Shown piece after piece: positions 13,339 through 25,524 of a DNA stretch of 62,000 nucleotides; position 1 is the first letter of the stretch; each line of letters opens with the position of its first letter. The position numbers and the translations under genes are program-made. The stretch is from positions 399,644-461,643 of the forward strand of contig NW_003314277.1 of the NCBI RefSeq assembly GCF_000143415.4. Direction: 5' to 3'. The DNA is from Selaginella moellendorffii. Its lineage: Eukaryota > Streptophyta > Lycopodiopsida > Selaginellales > Selaginellaceae. The notes under the pieces were generated by a model. That model did not search any database and was not told the DNA's origin. It worked only from the letters and a program-made list of their open reading frames with translations.

Positions 13339-14796
13339 TCACGCTGCTCTGGCTTCGTTTGCCTCGTTGCCAGCCGCATTGCCGCTCTGGTCGTTCGCGC
13401 CCCCAACATCCAGCTTACACAGCGGACAGGACGCATTGATCTTGAGCCACTTATCTACGCAATCCACATGAAAGTGGTGCGTACACGAGAGCTCTCGCAA
13501 TGGCTCCCCATCCCTGTATCTAGCAAGACATATGCAGCACACCTGCATAGATCACGTCAGGGAGGAGAGACAGAGATAAACTATAGGACAGGCTTACCGC
13601 ATCATCGGCTGACACGGCACGCTCTTTGTCGGTGCCTGCCGCTACGAAGCCACCCTCATTTGATCCTTCACTATCAGATTCGCTCCCGTCTTTACTCTCG
13701 CTCGATGGCCTAGACTTGAACTTGTATGTCGGTAAGGCCGCAATGACCTCGGCGCTCGCGCCTCTATTCTGCGCTTGCTCCTCCCGGAAGCCGAGCAGTG
13801 CGATTATGCACGGCAAGCAGCAACATATAGTCGCGCACAGAATAAAGGGCATGGCGTATCCAATGCAGCTAAAAGTAAGGAAAACAATACACAACCTGCA
13901 GAAACAGGAAACAAAAATGATGAGGCACAAACAGAGCGCAATGTGTCTCCATACCTGTACAGATTTGGCGCTTCGCGGGACGAGGAGTGTCCGCCAAATA
14001 TCCACACGTTCCCAACGACGAACCACACCGCGAAGAAGCAATCCAACGCAATCTTGAACTTCTCCACCAGCCTTCCAACACTGATGAATAGATTAGTCGA
14101 AGAACAATAGAGAAAAATATAAAAAAGAAAGCAAAAGGAAGCACCATACCCCGAATTGTCACTCGCGGAATCCACGTCCCTTCCTCGCGACCGGGCCCGA
14201 GACTCCACCACCTCCGTGGAAGCTGACGGTATGTTCAGCGCAACGTAGGACGTCCCCCTCGGCGATGGCGGAAGGCTCTCTGCGGATGGCGTAGACTGCG
14301 AGGGAGACTCGTGTTGGTCGTGAGCTTGAGTCGTCCCATTCCGGTGGGTGTAGCGCCAGTAGAGAAGCGGAAGCGTCGCAAGGCAGCCGGCGGCATAGCC
14401 CGCAACCCAGACCGAGAGTGGAGCCTGCGGCTTCTCGTCCCTGGAGAGCGAGAGGACGATGATAGACGCCACGATCTGGCTCACCGTGATGGTCAACTCG
14501 ATGGAGATCCAGAGGCCCGAGTTGAGTGGACTGATTCTCTGCCTGGGGATTGAGTAGTTGCGAGTGGATCGCGACGAGGATGAGCTGCTGGAAGGGGGAG
14601 CGGTGGCAGCGTCCCCATTCCTTTGTGACAATTGTCCTTGTTGGAGGTGTTGATGGTGCTGTGCATTCCCACTGTTGGAAGCCTCGGGCTCTACGTTGAC
14701 GACGCTGTGCTCTGGCGCCGCCGACGATGAGTGCTGCTCCATCAAGAGAGGATACGTATCTATGTGGCGAGCGTCGGCATCCGAGTTCTCATCCAT
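13339..14796 (-). CDS. Membrane-anchored RING-H2 E3 ubiquitin ligase
   Basis: Exons on the minus strand: 14796-14150, 14080-13955, 13895-13598 and 13542-13339, giving 424 residues. An acidic, Ser-rich N-terminus is followed by about four to five hydrophobic segments (for example SVWVAGYAAGCLATLPLLYW and FKIALDCFFAVWFVVGNVWI). A C-terminal RING-H2 finger (CCICLARYRDGE through HHFHVDC to SCPLC) begins at about residue 359. This is the layout of the plant At4g11680/At1g12760 family of membrane RING ligases. The frame extends upstream without an ATG, so the ATG at 14796 is used. It probably ubiquitinates membrane proteins of the endomembrane system; the target is unknown. Confidence 0.92.
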
Positions 14797-15445
14797 GGAA
14801 CTCCGCCGGGATCCTCCTCTCACCCTCTCCGATGCATAATCCTGTCCTGCTGTCAATGCCTCCTTTCCTAATCATCTACGAGCTCTCGCACAGCTTTTCC
14901 CGGTGCGCGATGACGAGAAATCCTAGAAACAAGGAGAGATTTCTTCCCACACCTTTGCAACACTTTGGATCTGGCGGTCGATTGCGCGCCGCCGCCGCTG
15001 CGTCACGCGCAAGGAGGAGGATCGCCGCGCCGCACCGCTCCAAGCTCCATGGCCTGGCCGCTAGAGCGCCATCGCCATAGGGTTTGCTCTCTCTCCCTCA
15101 ATGGCAATCACTGTGCGCAATGGAAAGGGTTATTTTTCTTCCCCGTGTCCCGCTTGGCTACGTGTGAATATCAAGAAAAGTGACCACCATGGGATTCGAT
15201 CCCTAGGTCGATCGCATTTCAAATTCTCGCGAGGGCTAGAATGGCGATGGCGACAGCGGCGGCGATGGCGATGGCGCTGTCGCGGGCAATGCCGCTGCTG
15301 GAATCTAACGCCGTGCTGTAGGTGAGCAATGGCTCGATCGATTGCCGCGAGGCGCTGTTTTTTCTTGCAGCTTCGATCGATCGATCGAGAGGGATCTGCG
15401 ATTATTTAGCATCCACCGATCGGCGCATCAGCTTTTGCAGCAGCC
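14797..15445. promoter_or_regulatory. Divergent promoter region between RING ligase and DRC11
   Basis: About 650 bp separate the two start codons. A GC-rich Ala/Met-coding frame (15241-15321) ends in a stop and is probably leader sequence of the plus-strand transcript. GATCGATCGATC runs lie at about 15377-15388. Confidence 0.35.
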
Positions 15446-18400
15446 ATGTCGAACGTGTAAGATTTCCTTCGCGTGAGAGTTTTTATTTTGGTTGTTGCGG
15501 TCAGTTTCTTTGATCAGCAATGGGAGATTGCTATGCGGCAGCTTGTCGATGTTCTTGCGATTGAAGTTCCTTCGTTTTCTTTCTTGGGGCCCCAGGTATG
15601 TCATGCTTACCCGGGATGAAAGAAGTGACCTCTTACCCCTCGCAGAATTTGTCCGATTATTCTCGGATATATATCAAGTACTATCAAGTATATAGAATGC
15701 TGGAGGATTGCTATCATCAGGTATAGTACTAATCATTATAGAACAAGCAGATGAAACTATTCGGCTCTTGTTTTGTGTGTAGATCATTCACCCTCAAAAG
15801 CGCATCGATTGCTTGAAGTCCTTGGAGGCGGTAATTGGGAGAATTCTCGAGCTAAAACATGTAAGCCCGTTCGTGACATATCTCTGCATGCTGCTTGAAA
15901 CTTGGCTTTCAGTGGATGGTGTTTCTGAACGCCGGGAAGGAGATTATTTACCTGGAAGACCTTTTGGTAAGCCGGATGAGTTTTAATTTTTTTTAATCCT
16001 CAATTTACTAAAGCTGATGCGTGGAAGTTCAGCTGAATTTGGAACTGACTCCCGATGCTCTGGATGTGGTTCCGCCTCGTCTTTTGACTGCTGACAACCT
16101 CCGGAATCTTGAAACACGAGACAATTTCCTGGTTGCTTTCTATACTATTTTCATTTATCTTCTTTCAGTTCTCGCTCATACGACATTGTCTTATAGATCA
16201 AGGTCCTGCAACAAGAGAAGGAACAGCACGAACAAGAAGGCTCTGCCGATTCTCAATCACCAGATAGCAAGTTCCCTGTCTATACACCAGAGGAGGCAAT
16301 TGCAATATTACAGGTAAGCTATTTACTTTAAAAATCACGTGAATAGTAGCCTTTTATGCCAGGCTAATGAACGAGGCAGGCAAGCACGTCATAGACTTGC
16401 TACTTTGGCCAAGACACGGTATGCTAATCATGTATCATGATACACATAACTCAGCAAACCGTTTTTAGATTCACACAAGAAGAAGCTTTGAAAAAGCAAC
16501 AGGCCGGTCACGAACCTTTAACTCAAGAAGGTGCTGCAGTTGTTATGCAGTCCGCGTATCCTTGAATGTGTACGAGCGCTTCTTTTTTGGCACTTTTCCT
16601 TTACTGTGCAAAAGAGCCCGAGGATTTCTAGAAAGGTGTCGGGTAAAACATTCGGCTGAAGACGAGCTTACTCTACTCGGTACATTCTTTCCGAGCGCTC
16701 TCTACCTTAAGGGGGAAAGTAGTGAAGTTTATGATTTTCGTGTAAGCTTTCTAATAGTATGTTCTTTGCAGAAATGAATATGTATGAGCGCAACAGCGAT
16801 CGGGACTACGCCTTCGGTTTTATGAGAGAAACAGAATTGAGAAGAAAGAAGAACCAGCTATTGAGCTATCAGGAATACCAGGACGCAATGGCACTTGCAA
16901 AGGAGCAGATTAAAGAGCTGGAGGGACAAGAAATGAGGGAGATAATCCAGGAGAAAATAAACGCATGGCTTAACGCGAACAGAGATCCGGATACTGGCTT
17001 GTTTCCGCCCTTTCCAAAGCCAGCTGACGGTGGGAGTAAACTCATAGTCTTTCCGCCGCCAAAGTTCGACTTTGAAGTCGAAACTAAGAAGAAGAAAGAT
17101 GCTAAAAAGGACGACAAGAAGAAGAAAAAGAAGAAAGCCAGTCCATTTCCTCCGTTGGTGTTCCCTGTGGACGACGAGGAGAAGCCTCCATCGTGTCCTG
17201 CATTTTTTCTGCGACACGTACGAGAATCTGTGGATGTTTACACTCATAGCTGGCATGACAAAGACGACTCGGCGAATTTGGCTCAAAAACATGACACTGA
17301 CAGACTAAAAGGACAGCTTCGACCGATGGTGTTCGAAGAGGTAGGCTCGTAACTACTATTTTTTTGAACATGAAAGTATCTGACTTGTGCTTGCAGATAA
17401 GACTAGAAGTTGATCAAAATACACGAGTAATTCTCGACAGAGTCAAGAAAAAAATACTCGCGGAGCTCAAAGCAGCCAGGAAAAAGCAAAAGAAGGGTGC
17501 CAAGGAAAAGAGGAAAGAGAAGAAGAAAGACAAAGACAAGGATGCGCCGCCCCCTGCCAAAAAGAAGCCCAAGAAACCGAAGGATCCCACAGCTCAAAGA
17601 ACAATCGAATCCATATACTCGGAACTTGTGAAAAACGGGATTGTCCAGCTTCTTCCCAAAAGAGAGCTGTCGGATTATGTTTCTACGGAAACTTTCTATG
17701 GTCCAACGTTTGAGGTTGATCCGACTGGGTTTGATCCCACCACAGCTCAGGTATTTTCGAGTTTCAGATTCATGACAATCTTGCATCCTTTCCTTTTCTC
17801 GTGTCCAGGTAAAGAGAGCAGTTGTGGAGTATTGTATCATGCCTCTCGTGTCGGACTTTGTGCATCAGAATGCTCCGTATATAAAGTCAGTCCTTCTTTA
17901 CGGGGCAGAAGGCAACGGGAAAACTCTACTGGTATTTTATATTCATCAAAGTTGTAGTGGCTTGAAAAGTTCTTCAGGTACACGCATCGGCACGGGCTGC
18001 TGGCGCAGCATACTTCAACTTGTCCCCACAAGTGCTGGATGGAAAATATCCTGGGAAACAAGGTGCCAAGATGCTTCAAATGGTTTTCAAGCTTGCGAGA
18101 ATAATGGCACCTTCGGTGGTCCATATCTCTGGTGTTGAAAAGGTCAGCAAAGTTTCTTTTTTCTTTTTCCATCCCTGTAGAACGCCACTAACTTCACTTC
18201 AATTCCAGCTTTTCGTAACGGATCGGAAAAAGATAAAGACATGGGGCCTCAAGGACAAACCAAACAGAATTAAGAAAGCTCTTACCAAAGAAGTTAAAAA
18301 CATTAAACCGGGAGAACGAGTTCTCTTCCTCGGGACATCCTCCAGACCACAGGTAATGTCAAACTCGCTGGAAATCTCTAATGCGAAAAGCCGTGCAGGA

Positions 18401-18939
18401 TGCGCCTGGGAAACGACCTGTGTTCCCGAATTTTTTCACCAAGAGGATTTACGTTCCATTTCCCGACTATGGATCAAGGTCGAGGATATGGCGAGCTTTG
18501 ATCGAGAGGCACGGCGGTGTTGTGACGGAGCAATTCAACTTGTCCACAATCTCGCAACTTAGCGATGGTTTCAGCGTTGCCTCCATTGAGAAGGTTTGCA
18601 AAACGGTCCTGACGGAGAAGCGCAAGCGAAAGGTAGCCAGACTTTCTCCTTGTTTCTCCTTCTCGATGGATTCACGCTCGAAACTGTGAATGTAGCTTCG
18701 AAGATTTCCACTGACCATCAAGGAAGTTATAAACGACGTTCACAGCACTAAGCCGGTCGATCCAGCATTCCATGAAAGCCTTCGAGTAAAATCTCTCTTT
18801 TTCATCTTTCTCTCCAATGAAAGTTCTTTCTTTTTTTCTCTCGCAGGAATGGGCCAAACCGAAAAAACCAGCCGAGAAAAAAGGTGGCAAAGACGCCAAA
18901 GGGAAAGGAAAAGGCAAAGGGAAAGGAAAGAAGAAATGA
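15446..18939 (+). CDS. DRC11: Dynein regulatory complex subunit 11 (IQ and AAA domain protein, IQCA1-like)
   Basis: Eighteen exons: 15446-15454, 15518-15595, 15646-15720, 15783-15860, 15913-15966, 16033-16131, 16197-16313, 16363-16418, 16469-16555, 16615-16679, 16772-17340, 17397-17750, 17809-17931, 17978-18142, 18209-18352, 18399-18632, 18696-18785 and 18847-18939. They give 829 residues, close to human IQCA1. Landmarks in order: the N-terminal IIHPQKR and GRILELKH segments typical of IQCA1; two IQ motifs (about residues 171-185 and 210-225); a Lys-rich coiled region; an AAA ATPase domain with Walker A GAEGNGKT (579-586) and a degenerate Walker B (PSVVHISGVEK); and a Lys/Gly-rich tail. DRC11 belongs to the nexin link of motile axonemes, so expression in spermatogenous cells is expected. 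The 9-bp first exon is inferred from phase and the MSN start. Confidence 0.9.
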
Positions 18940-18982
18940 AAAATTTCGCTTATATTTGAGATTTGCCAGCTATAATTGCAAA

Positions 18983-18996
18983 TAGGGTTAGGGTTT
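18983..18996 (+). promoter_or_regulatory. Telobox-like TAGGGTTAGGGTTT before unknown acidic gene
   Basis: A double telobox on the strand opposite to the canonical AAACCCTA orientation, about 135 bp before the start codon at 19129 and only 45 bp after the DRC11 stop. It probably marks the promoter or leader of the downstream gene. Confidence 0.4.
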
Positions 18997-19128
18997 GCGG
19001 GAAGTGGAGAAGGCGCAGAGCTGGATTCGCGAGGCGCTGGCTCCCGGTGAGCCGCGAGGGTGAGATCGCAGGGATTCTTATGACGCTGTAGAGCGACGCC
19101 AGTGATTTCCCAGTCCAGCGGCGTAGCT

Positions 19129-21566
19129 ATGGCCGGATCTGAGGCGCAGGAGGCATCTTGCGCATCGGCGCTGGTGTCAGCTATGGAGAATTTGGGTGTG
19201 AAACAGGAAGATGGAGATAGGGAGGAGCTGGCTAAGCCGGAGGAGAAGGATTGCGAGGCGGATTTGGAGAGCAAGCGAGAGGAACAGACAGTGGAGGCGA
19301 GCGCAGGTAAAGATTCCACGAATGTAGTCGTGGAGAAAGAGGCCGAGAGCTCGCATGGGATTTCCAAGGAGGAGGGAGATGCTGTAGGCGGGGATGATGA
19401 AGATGGCAAGGTTACCAAGGAAGAAGATGGTGATAGTGTGGATAACAAGGAAGAAGACGGTGGAAGTGCTGTGGGTAGTACTGCTGGATCCGACAACAAG
19501 GAAGAAGATGGAAGCAACTCTGCTGGAAATGACAATGATTTACCAAAGCCAAGCCTGGAAGACAGTGAAGCTGGAACAGACAAAGGTGACTCCGATCCAA
19601 AGGATCTATTGCGGCCTTCTGGTGATGTCCATGTCGTGATGAACGCCGCCACGCTTATGGAGAAGCTAAACATCGCCGAGAGCAGTGATGGAGGAAGCAA
19701 TGGTGGCGACGACGATTTGAGCAGCAGCGTGGACAGCACTGCCAACAGTGGGCCTCGTCTCGTGGAGGGCGATGGCGAAGCAGCCTCGCAGGAAGATAAA
19801 AGTGAGGACTGCTCCGAGGAGGGGTCCGTTCGACCGAAGAAACGCATCGATCTCCAACATCAGTTTGTGCGAGGAATTGTAAGTATTCTTGTTCTTGGTT
19901 TTCCTCTTTTCTAACTCCAGCCTGACTGCTTTTCCAGGTGAAGATCCAGTACGACAGAGATCAATACGAAAAGCAATGTCAAACGAAGAAGCATGAGGTA
20001 AAATCACAGATGCTAAACTGTGATAAAATCGTAGTTTCTCTCCAGGAAAGGGACGTGAAAACACCTGACAAGATCAAACCAGACGCCAGCGCAAGGAGAA
20101 CAAGCTCTTCTCGCTCTTCTCCACGGTCGCCACCAGTTCAAACTACCAAGAGGCAGTTTTCGTTTGTGGACTCTCCTCCAGCGAGGCCAAGCGTTAATGC
20201 TAGCGAGGATCAACAGGTTGAGAAGAACAAGCACGATCGATCCACCGCAATATATCGGCCACCAAGCCTTCGCAATGTTGACACGGACAAAACTCGGTCA
20301 CTTCGCAGTCACGAGACAGATGGAGGTCGATCTACTCGCAATGCCGAGGCAGATACAAGCCGGTTTACTCGCCATACAGAGGCCGATACGGCTCGATCAT
20401 CCGCAGCATCTAGCCGAAGTAACGCATTGAAAGCAGGCTCTCCAGCTCCAGTGGCAAAGTCGCCGGGTCACTCAAAGGAGTTGGACAGGGAGGTTTTGCC
20501 GGAGGACGTGAGTATCAGAGTTACCTTCGACACTGAGAAACAGAAGAGACGGATCCAACTCTCCAAGCCGTCGGGTTCACAGGGAAAGGAGGAGAAAAAC
20601 AACTTCATTGTCACTTTCGACACGACCAGGAAGGAAAGACATATCGAGATGCCAAGCTCAGCTCGCGGTGTGGGTAAGAGCAGCAACCACGATCCTCCTC
20701 CCAGCGCGGTGGAGGTGAGAGACAGGTTTTTTGGAGAAGGGCTCAAGCGCAGGGACAGTGGCGATCTTCCAGCGTCTTTCGAGTTCAAGGCCACGGCGTT
20801 TGGGAAAGGCCCGAGCGATGAGACCAGAGCCGCCGGAGACAACGCCTTCGGCAAGAGACCCGGCCGAGGGAGCAACAACACCAGGTCGTCCCGTGGATCC
20901 AGAGCCTCGGGAAACGTTCGCGTGTTCGAAGTTGGCGCGACACCGAGGCACCCGAGCGGCGGCAACGGCACCACTAACATCCTGGAAGTAAACTCGTCGA
21001 AGAGAAACGAGGAGACACCGCTACCGCTACCACCAAAGGACAAGCCATTTGCGGCGGAGCTCAAGTGGGGGGATATCGTGGAGTCGGAGACGGAGCCGAG
21101 CCCGACTCCCAACGCGCACGACTCGTTTAGCAGCAGCCCAGCTCCGGACGTTTTGGAGTCCAACCAGTGGCACAACAACGGCCAGACCAGCTCCAGCGGC
21201 GGCCGTAAGTCGTCCTCGAGGAAGCACAGGCAGAAGAAAGAAGCGCCGCCGCCTCGCCAACCATCGCCGCCGCCGCCTCGTCAACCACAGATCGAAAGCC
21301 CGGACTCGCAAAACGCTCCCAGACGAAGTGTGTGGGAGAGACTTGGCCCGAGGCCGGCAATGGAGGCTACGCGTTTGAGGATGGCACAATACGAGAACAA
21401 CGCAATGGCGAACAGCTTGGAGAACTTTCGCGAGGCAGCCGAGCGCGAGTACTTGGAGAGGCATGGTTTCGGCGAGCCGTCGGTGCAGGCGGCTTACAAG
21501 GACACGAAGCAGAAGAGATCGAGGCTGGAGCTTTACGTGCCTCGACGGGGGGGATCACAGGCTTGA
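19129..21566 (+). CDS. Unrecognised acidic/low-complexity protein
   Basis: Three exons (19129-19878, 19938-19997 and 20046-21566) give 776 residues starting at an ATG. The first 250 residues are extremely Asp/Glu/Ser-rich. A conserved-looking block RIDLQHQFVRGIVKIQYDRD follows, then a Ser/Arg-rich part. Two related strands read RVTFDTEKQKRRIQL and IVTFDTTRKERHIEM. Gly/Ser and Pro-rich stretches follow, with KWGDIVE and SVWERLGPRP motifs, and the C-terminus is helical and charged. I do not recognise the family. The composition and the RLG-type motif suggest a nuclear or RNA-associated, largely disordered protein, but this is inference only. Confidence 0.8.
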
Positions 21567-21879
21567 CAACGAGCAAGGCACAGGTTTTTCTTTCTTTTTT
21601 CTCTTCTTTTTTTCTGCTGCTTCTCTTGCGAGGACTATATATGCCGAGGTAAGGCGCGTGAGGGGCTATATATATGTTTCAAGCAAGGCTCACGGACGGA
21701 CGTGTTGCAGGCAAGACACAGGATTTACAAAGGTTGTAAATACATACCAGATTATTTGATGGACTTTCGTGTTTCCATTATTATTGTGAACACAACACAA
21801 TCTGTGTAAGCTTTTCTTTTTCTTCTTTTCATCTTAATGGAAAAAACAAAAAAGATGCTTTTGTAAGAAACATCTTGTG

Positions 21880-23576
21880 TTACCAGAAGGCCCGAGCTGC
21901 GGAGCCGTGAAGAAAGAGTTGTGTTTGCCAGCCTCGACTTTTAAGCTGCGAGAGAAACTCTGGTAGCATCTTGTCGACGCGGGAGTAAGCGTCGCTCAGT
22001 GAGGCTTCTTTCGAGGAACACGCTGCTAGAAGCCATCCCCGGACGACGTCTTCGCCACTGGCCGAGTGATGCAGCACCATCTCCGTAGAAGTCTCGTGGA
22101 AGTCCAGAAGAAAGCGCTCGCTCTGGAACCTGTGCTTGAGCTCTCTGATCTTGCCGGATGGGATTTGGAGGATGTCGTTCGCGATCCGGACGCTTCCGGC
22201 GTGGACGTTTGGTTTCACAGGCAGTATCAACCTTTCCCTGTAGCGTATCTCGGCCGGAGAAGGAACTCTTCCTAGCTGGCATTCATCGCTTAAGCAAAAG
22301 TCTCTGGGACATAAATATTTTACGAGAGTACCTCGAGGTAGTCCGCGACGAGCATTGCTGTTCGCTGGGCATTAAGAGTGTCGAGTGGAACAGCTCTCAT
22401 TTCCTCCATCACACTGTATAAATGAATCACGGACAGAAGAGGTGCTACAAGAAGCTGTGAAAGAAAATTTAGAGAGAACTCACGCTCAGAATTCATACCT
22501 TTCCTTGTAGAGAAGTACAGGCCGATGATGCCAAACGAATGCCGACTCCAAGCCCAGCCACATTTGCAAGAGTTGACATAGCCTCACCTTTGGCGTACAA
22601 GTCACTAAGGTTCCCTTCTTTCGCAAAAGCGGTGTAAAGAGGCAACCGTGTTGCTCTAGCCGTTACCATTGCCACTCCCTGAAAGCACCATCATTTTTCC
22701 ACACAGCTTTAAGAGTTCGAGTACCTTTGCAAGGTTTGCGAGTCCGGCAACTCCTAGAAAATATTGGGGACATGCTGGTGAAATCATCTCCAGCGCAGTA
22801 CCCGCGTCGTACAAAACATCGGCTGCAAAAGAAAAAGAATATAACTTATGAAACTCGAGAACAAAACGCATACCAACCAAAAATTCTCCATCGTTTTGGC
22901 TCGGAGTCCATTCTAGCTCCCATTCGACTTCCAACAAGCTTTCCAATGTGCTGCATTCCATCCTTGAGAACCTGGATATCAATCCAGCCATCACTTTTTA
23001 GCCATCCCTTGACAAAACTTTGCTCCTCGCTCCTCACTTACCCAGCTAATCACAGTCGCTTGGGCAGGAGTCGGCCTTAAACCAGCGGCAAACACGAGTG
23101 ACTGAAAAGAGGGAAGTTAGAAAAAGGAACAGGACAAAAAAGACTCTAGCGAGAGAAAAAAATTCTCGGAAGAACCTGTGTGGAGAAAACTGAAAGAATC
23201 GCACTGGAGAAATGCTGCAGCGCACGGAACTGCGAATACGTAAGGTAGCCTTCTCCCACACTGCACTGCTCCAACCAGCTCAATTCAATCTCGAAAGAAA
23301 CGAGCAAAAACAAAAAACAAAAAAAAAGACAGAGAGAAAATGGGGCTCTTTCTCACCTCTGTGGATACCCCACAGGAAAGAATTGGTCAAGAAATCCATC
23401 GACCAGCTTGTGCTTGAGCGGCCGATTATCGTCCAGCAGTCGCGCCTGGAAAAATCGCTAAGAAAATTAGTCGCCGGGATGCACTGAAATGGAAATCTCA
23501 CCTGGAGAGTGCCATCGCCTTTGGACACGTACTCGCGCCTCGCATTCTCGGAGCGCTCCCGCCATAGCTCGCCCAT
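21880..23576 (-). CDS. RUS4: Root UVB Sensitive 4-like protein (DUF647)
   Basis: Nine exons on the minus strand: 23576-23502, 23445-23357, 23278-23176, 23101-23042, 22971-22878, 22822-22725, 22678-22499, 22454-22332 and 22275-21880, giving 405 residues with consistent phases. The DUF647 core is unmistakable: DGMQHIGKLVGSRMGARMDS, DPKRW-like EPKRWRIF, ADVLYDAGTALEMISPACPQ, and AKEGNLSDLYAKGEAMSTLA. The MDSEPKRWRIF form and the C-terminus are closest to the RUS4 branch, whose known role is in anther and reproductive development; other RUS proteins act in plastid and vitamin B6-linked UV responses. The N-terminus may be longer: an in-frame ATG lies at 23639. The gene lies about 60-120 bp downstream of FTSY on the same strand. 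Confidence 0.92.
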
Positions 23577-23698
23577 AAACCCTCCTCTGTTTCTAGGGCT
23601 TTTATAACCAGTCAGCTTTGATTTAAACACGCGTACCATTCTCGATACAAATCTAGCAAAATCCAGCCAAGTTCTACAGCAAAAACTCACCGATCTTG

Positions 23699-25392
23699 TC
23701 ATGGAAAGAGCGCATTTACGAATGCCTCGGCATCAAAGGGTTGCAAATCTTCCAGGCCTTCTCCAACACCAACGAACTTCACGGGAATTCCAAGCTCATC
23801 TACAACACTAGCCTGCGCAAAGTTTCCAGGGAAAAGAAACAAACTCTCAGCTGAGAATTTTTTTTAAAATCGAGGACATACCACACATCCGCCTCTTGCA
23901 GTTCCATCGAGCTTCGTTAACACAAATCCAGTAACACCAACAACCTGAAACACAGTATTTGCATTAGGAAAAATATCTCCAAACAGATTGTTTCTTACGT
24001 CGTTGAACTCTCTCGCTTGAGGAAGCATATTTAAGCCTGTTGTTCCGTCGAGGACCATCAGCACCTCCTGCGAGTTTGTGGTGTTAAACGGATACAATTG
24101 AAGCATCAACACTCACATTTGGGGCTCCGGCAAGAGCCTTCCCGATTGCTTTCTTACAGTCTTCAAGCTCATCCATCAAGCTGAAGTTTGTGTGAAGACC
24201 TGTCAAAGGAAGAAAAAGGAGATTAGATCTTGAAGCTGCAAACAAGAAGCTAGCTTACTTACGGCCTGATGTATCTGCGAGAACTATGTCGAACTTCTCT
24301 GCGACTGCCCGTTTTACAGCTCGTGACAACACTATATTGAAATCATATCACAATGAACGATAAGCGATAAAAAGAAAAAAATCAGGGAGATTGTCGGCTC
24401 GTACAACTTACCAGGGGCTGGTTTCTTTTGTCCCTCTTCAGCTCTTACAATATCCGACTCGGTTCTCTCTGCCCATACTTCTAGTTGCTCCTTGGCTGCA
24501 GCTCTAAACGTATCACCAGCCGCCATGAGTATCTGCAAACCTTACGTGTGAGCAACTCTATAATTTACAAAGCTCTCACCTTTACACCTTTCTCCTTCTT
24601 TAATCTGTGTGCCAATTTTCCTGTTTCGCTTCAAGCAATCAGAAAAAAAAAACAGACTTGAATTTAGATGTGAAAGAGCGTACCTATGGTTGTTGTCTTC
24701 CCTCCTCCATTCACACCCACGACCATAATCACAGCGGGGCGTCTGGCATCAAAACAATGGAAAAAAAATTCTATGAGAAAAAGAAAATCGTCGAAAAAAC
24801 CTGGTCCCGAGCTTGAGGTCGGTGCTACCGGCTCTGCTCGTAAGAAGTTTCACAATACTTTTCTTTAGCGCAAGCTTTAGAAAAAAGAAAAAAAACCAGA
24901 AGTTACTATCTCGCGTTTGCAGATCAATTTTCTCACCTTGATTTCTTGTCCAGTTTTGAGCTTTGCGGCTAGAACATCCTTGCGTAGACCATCCACGATT
25001 TTGATCGCTGTTCTCGGCCCAAAGTCTGATATGAGCAACGCCTGCATAGGTATTATCAAAAGAAGAAACAAAAGCAAAGAAATTCCATTCCATACCTCTT
25101 CCAGTTCATCCAAGAGCTTCTCAGCATCGGACAGATTCCAATACGTCAGGAGCTCGTCCACGACTGCCAGATTCTCCCGCGTCTTGGAGAATCCCGAGAA
25201 GAGGCGATCGATGTCGCTCTTGGCCTTCTCCTTGAACACGCGCCCCAGCTTCCCGAAAAACCCAGCCTTGTCGCTGCTACTGCTAGCGCATCTCACCATC
25301 AAAACCGCTGCATTCTTCCGCGGCCGCCCGCTCGCACTGAATTGCACCACACCAGCAGCGCTCGCCAAGCTCCCCCGCGCAGCTGCCGCCAT
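23699..25392 (-). CDS. FTSY: Chloroplast signal recognition particle receptor cpFtsY
   Basis: Eleven exons on the minus strand: 25392-25096, 25041-24937, 24874-24801, 24742-24684, 24620-24580, 24532-24412, 24331-24263, 24199-24117, 24067-23999, 23944-23882 and 23812-23699, giving 364 residues, about the Arabidopsis length. An Ala/Ser/Arg transit peptide precedes the N domain ([20 protein letters not shown]). The SRP-type GTPase G domain follows: G1 [10 protein letters not shown] (168-177), the insertion-box motif [15 protein letters not shown]3 LADTSGR, G4 [10 protein letters not shown] and the C-terminal [12 protein letters not shown]. It is the thylakoid receptor for cpSRP54 in targeting light-harvesting proteins. 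The start is the first ATG, shared across a short promoter with the divergent Tpt1 gene. Confidence 0.96.
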
Positions 25393-25524
25393 AGCTCCTC
25401 TCGCCAAGCCCTAAACCCTCTTTCCCGCCATTAACTTTAAACCCTTAAACCTTTAACAACGCTTTTACCCTGTTTCTTAGGGTTCTTCGTTTTCAGGGTT
25501 TTCTCGGATGCACGCCATTGATTC
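25393..25524. promoter_or_regulatory. 132-bp bidirectional promoter, FTSY / Tpt1 paralogue A
   Basis: Only 132 bp separate the two start codons. A telobox, CCCTAAACCCT, lies at about 25409-25419, and ACCCTTAAACC follows at about 25440-25450. Both transcripts must start in this interval or inside each other's leader. Confidence 0.6.

Noticed and set aside
15241-15321. Ala/Met-rich N-terminal exon for DRC11
   Set aside because: Frame ends in a stop before the donor-like site and does not match the conserved start of the family.
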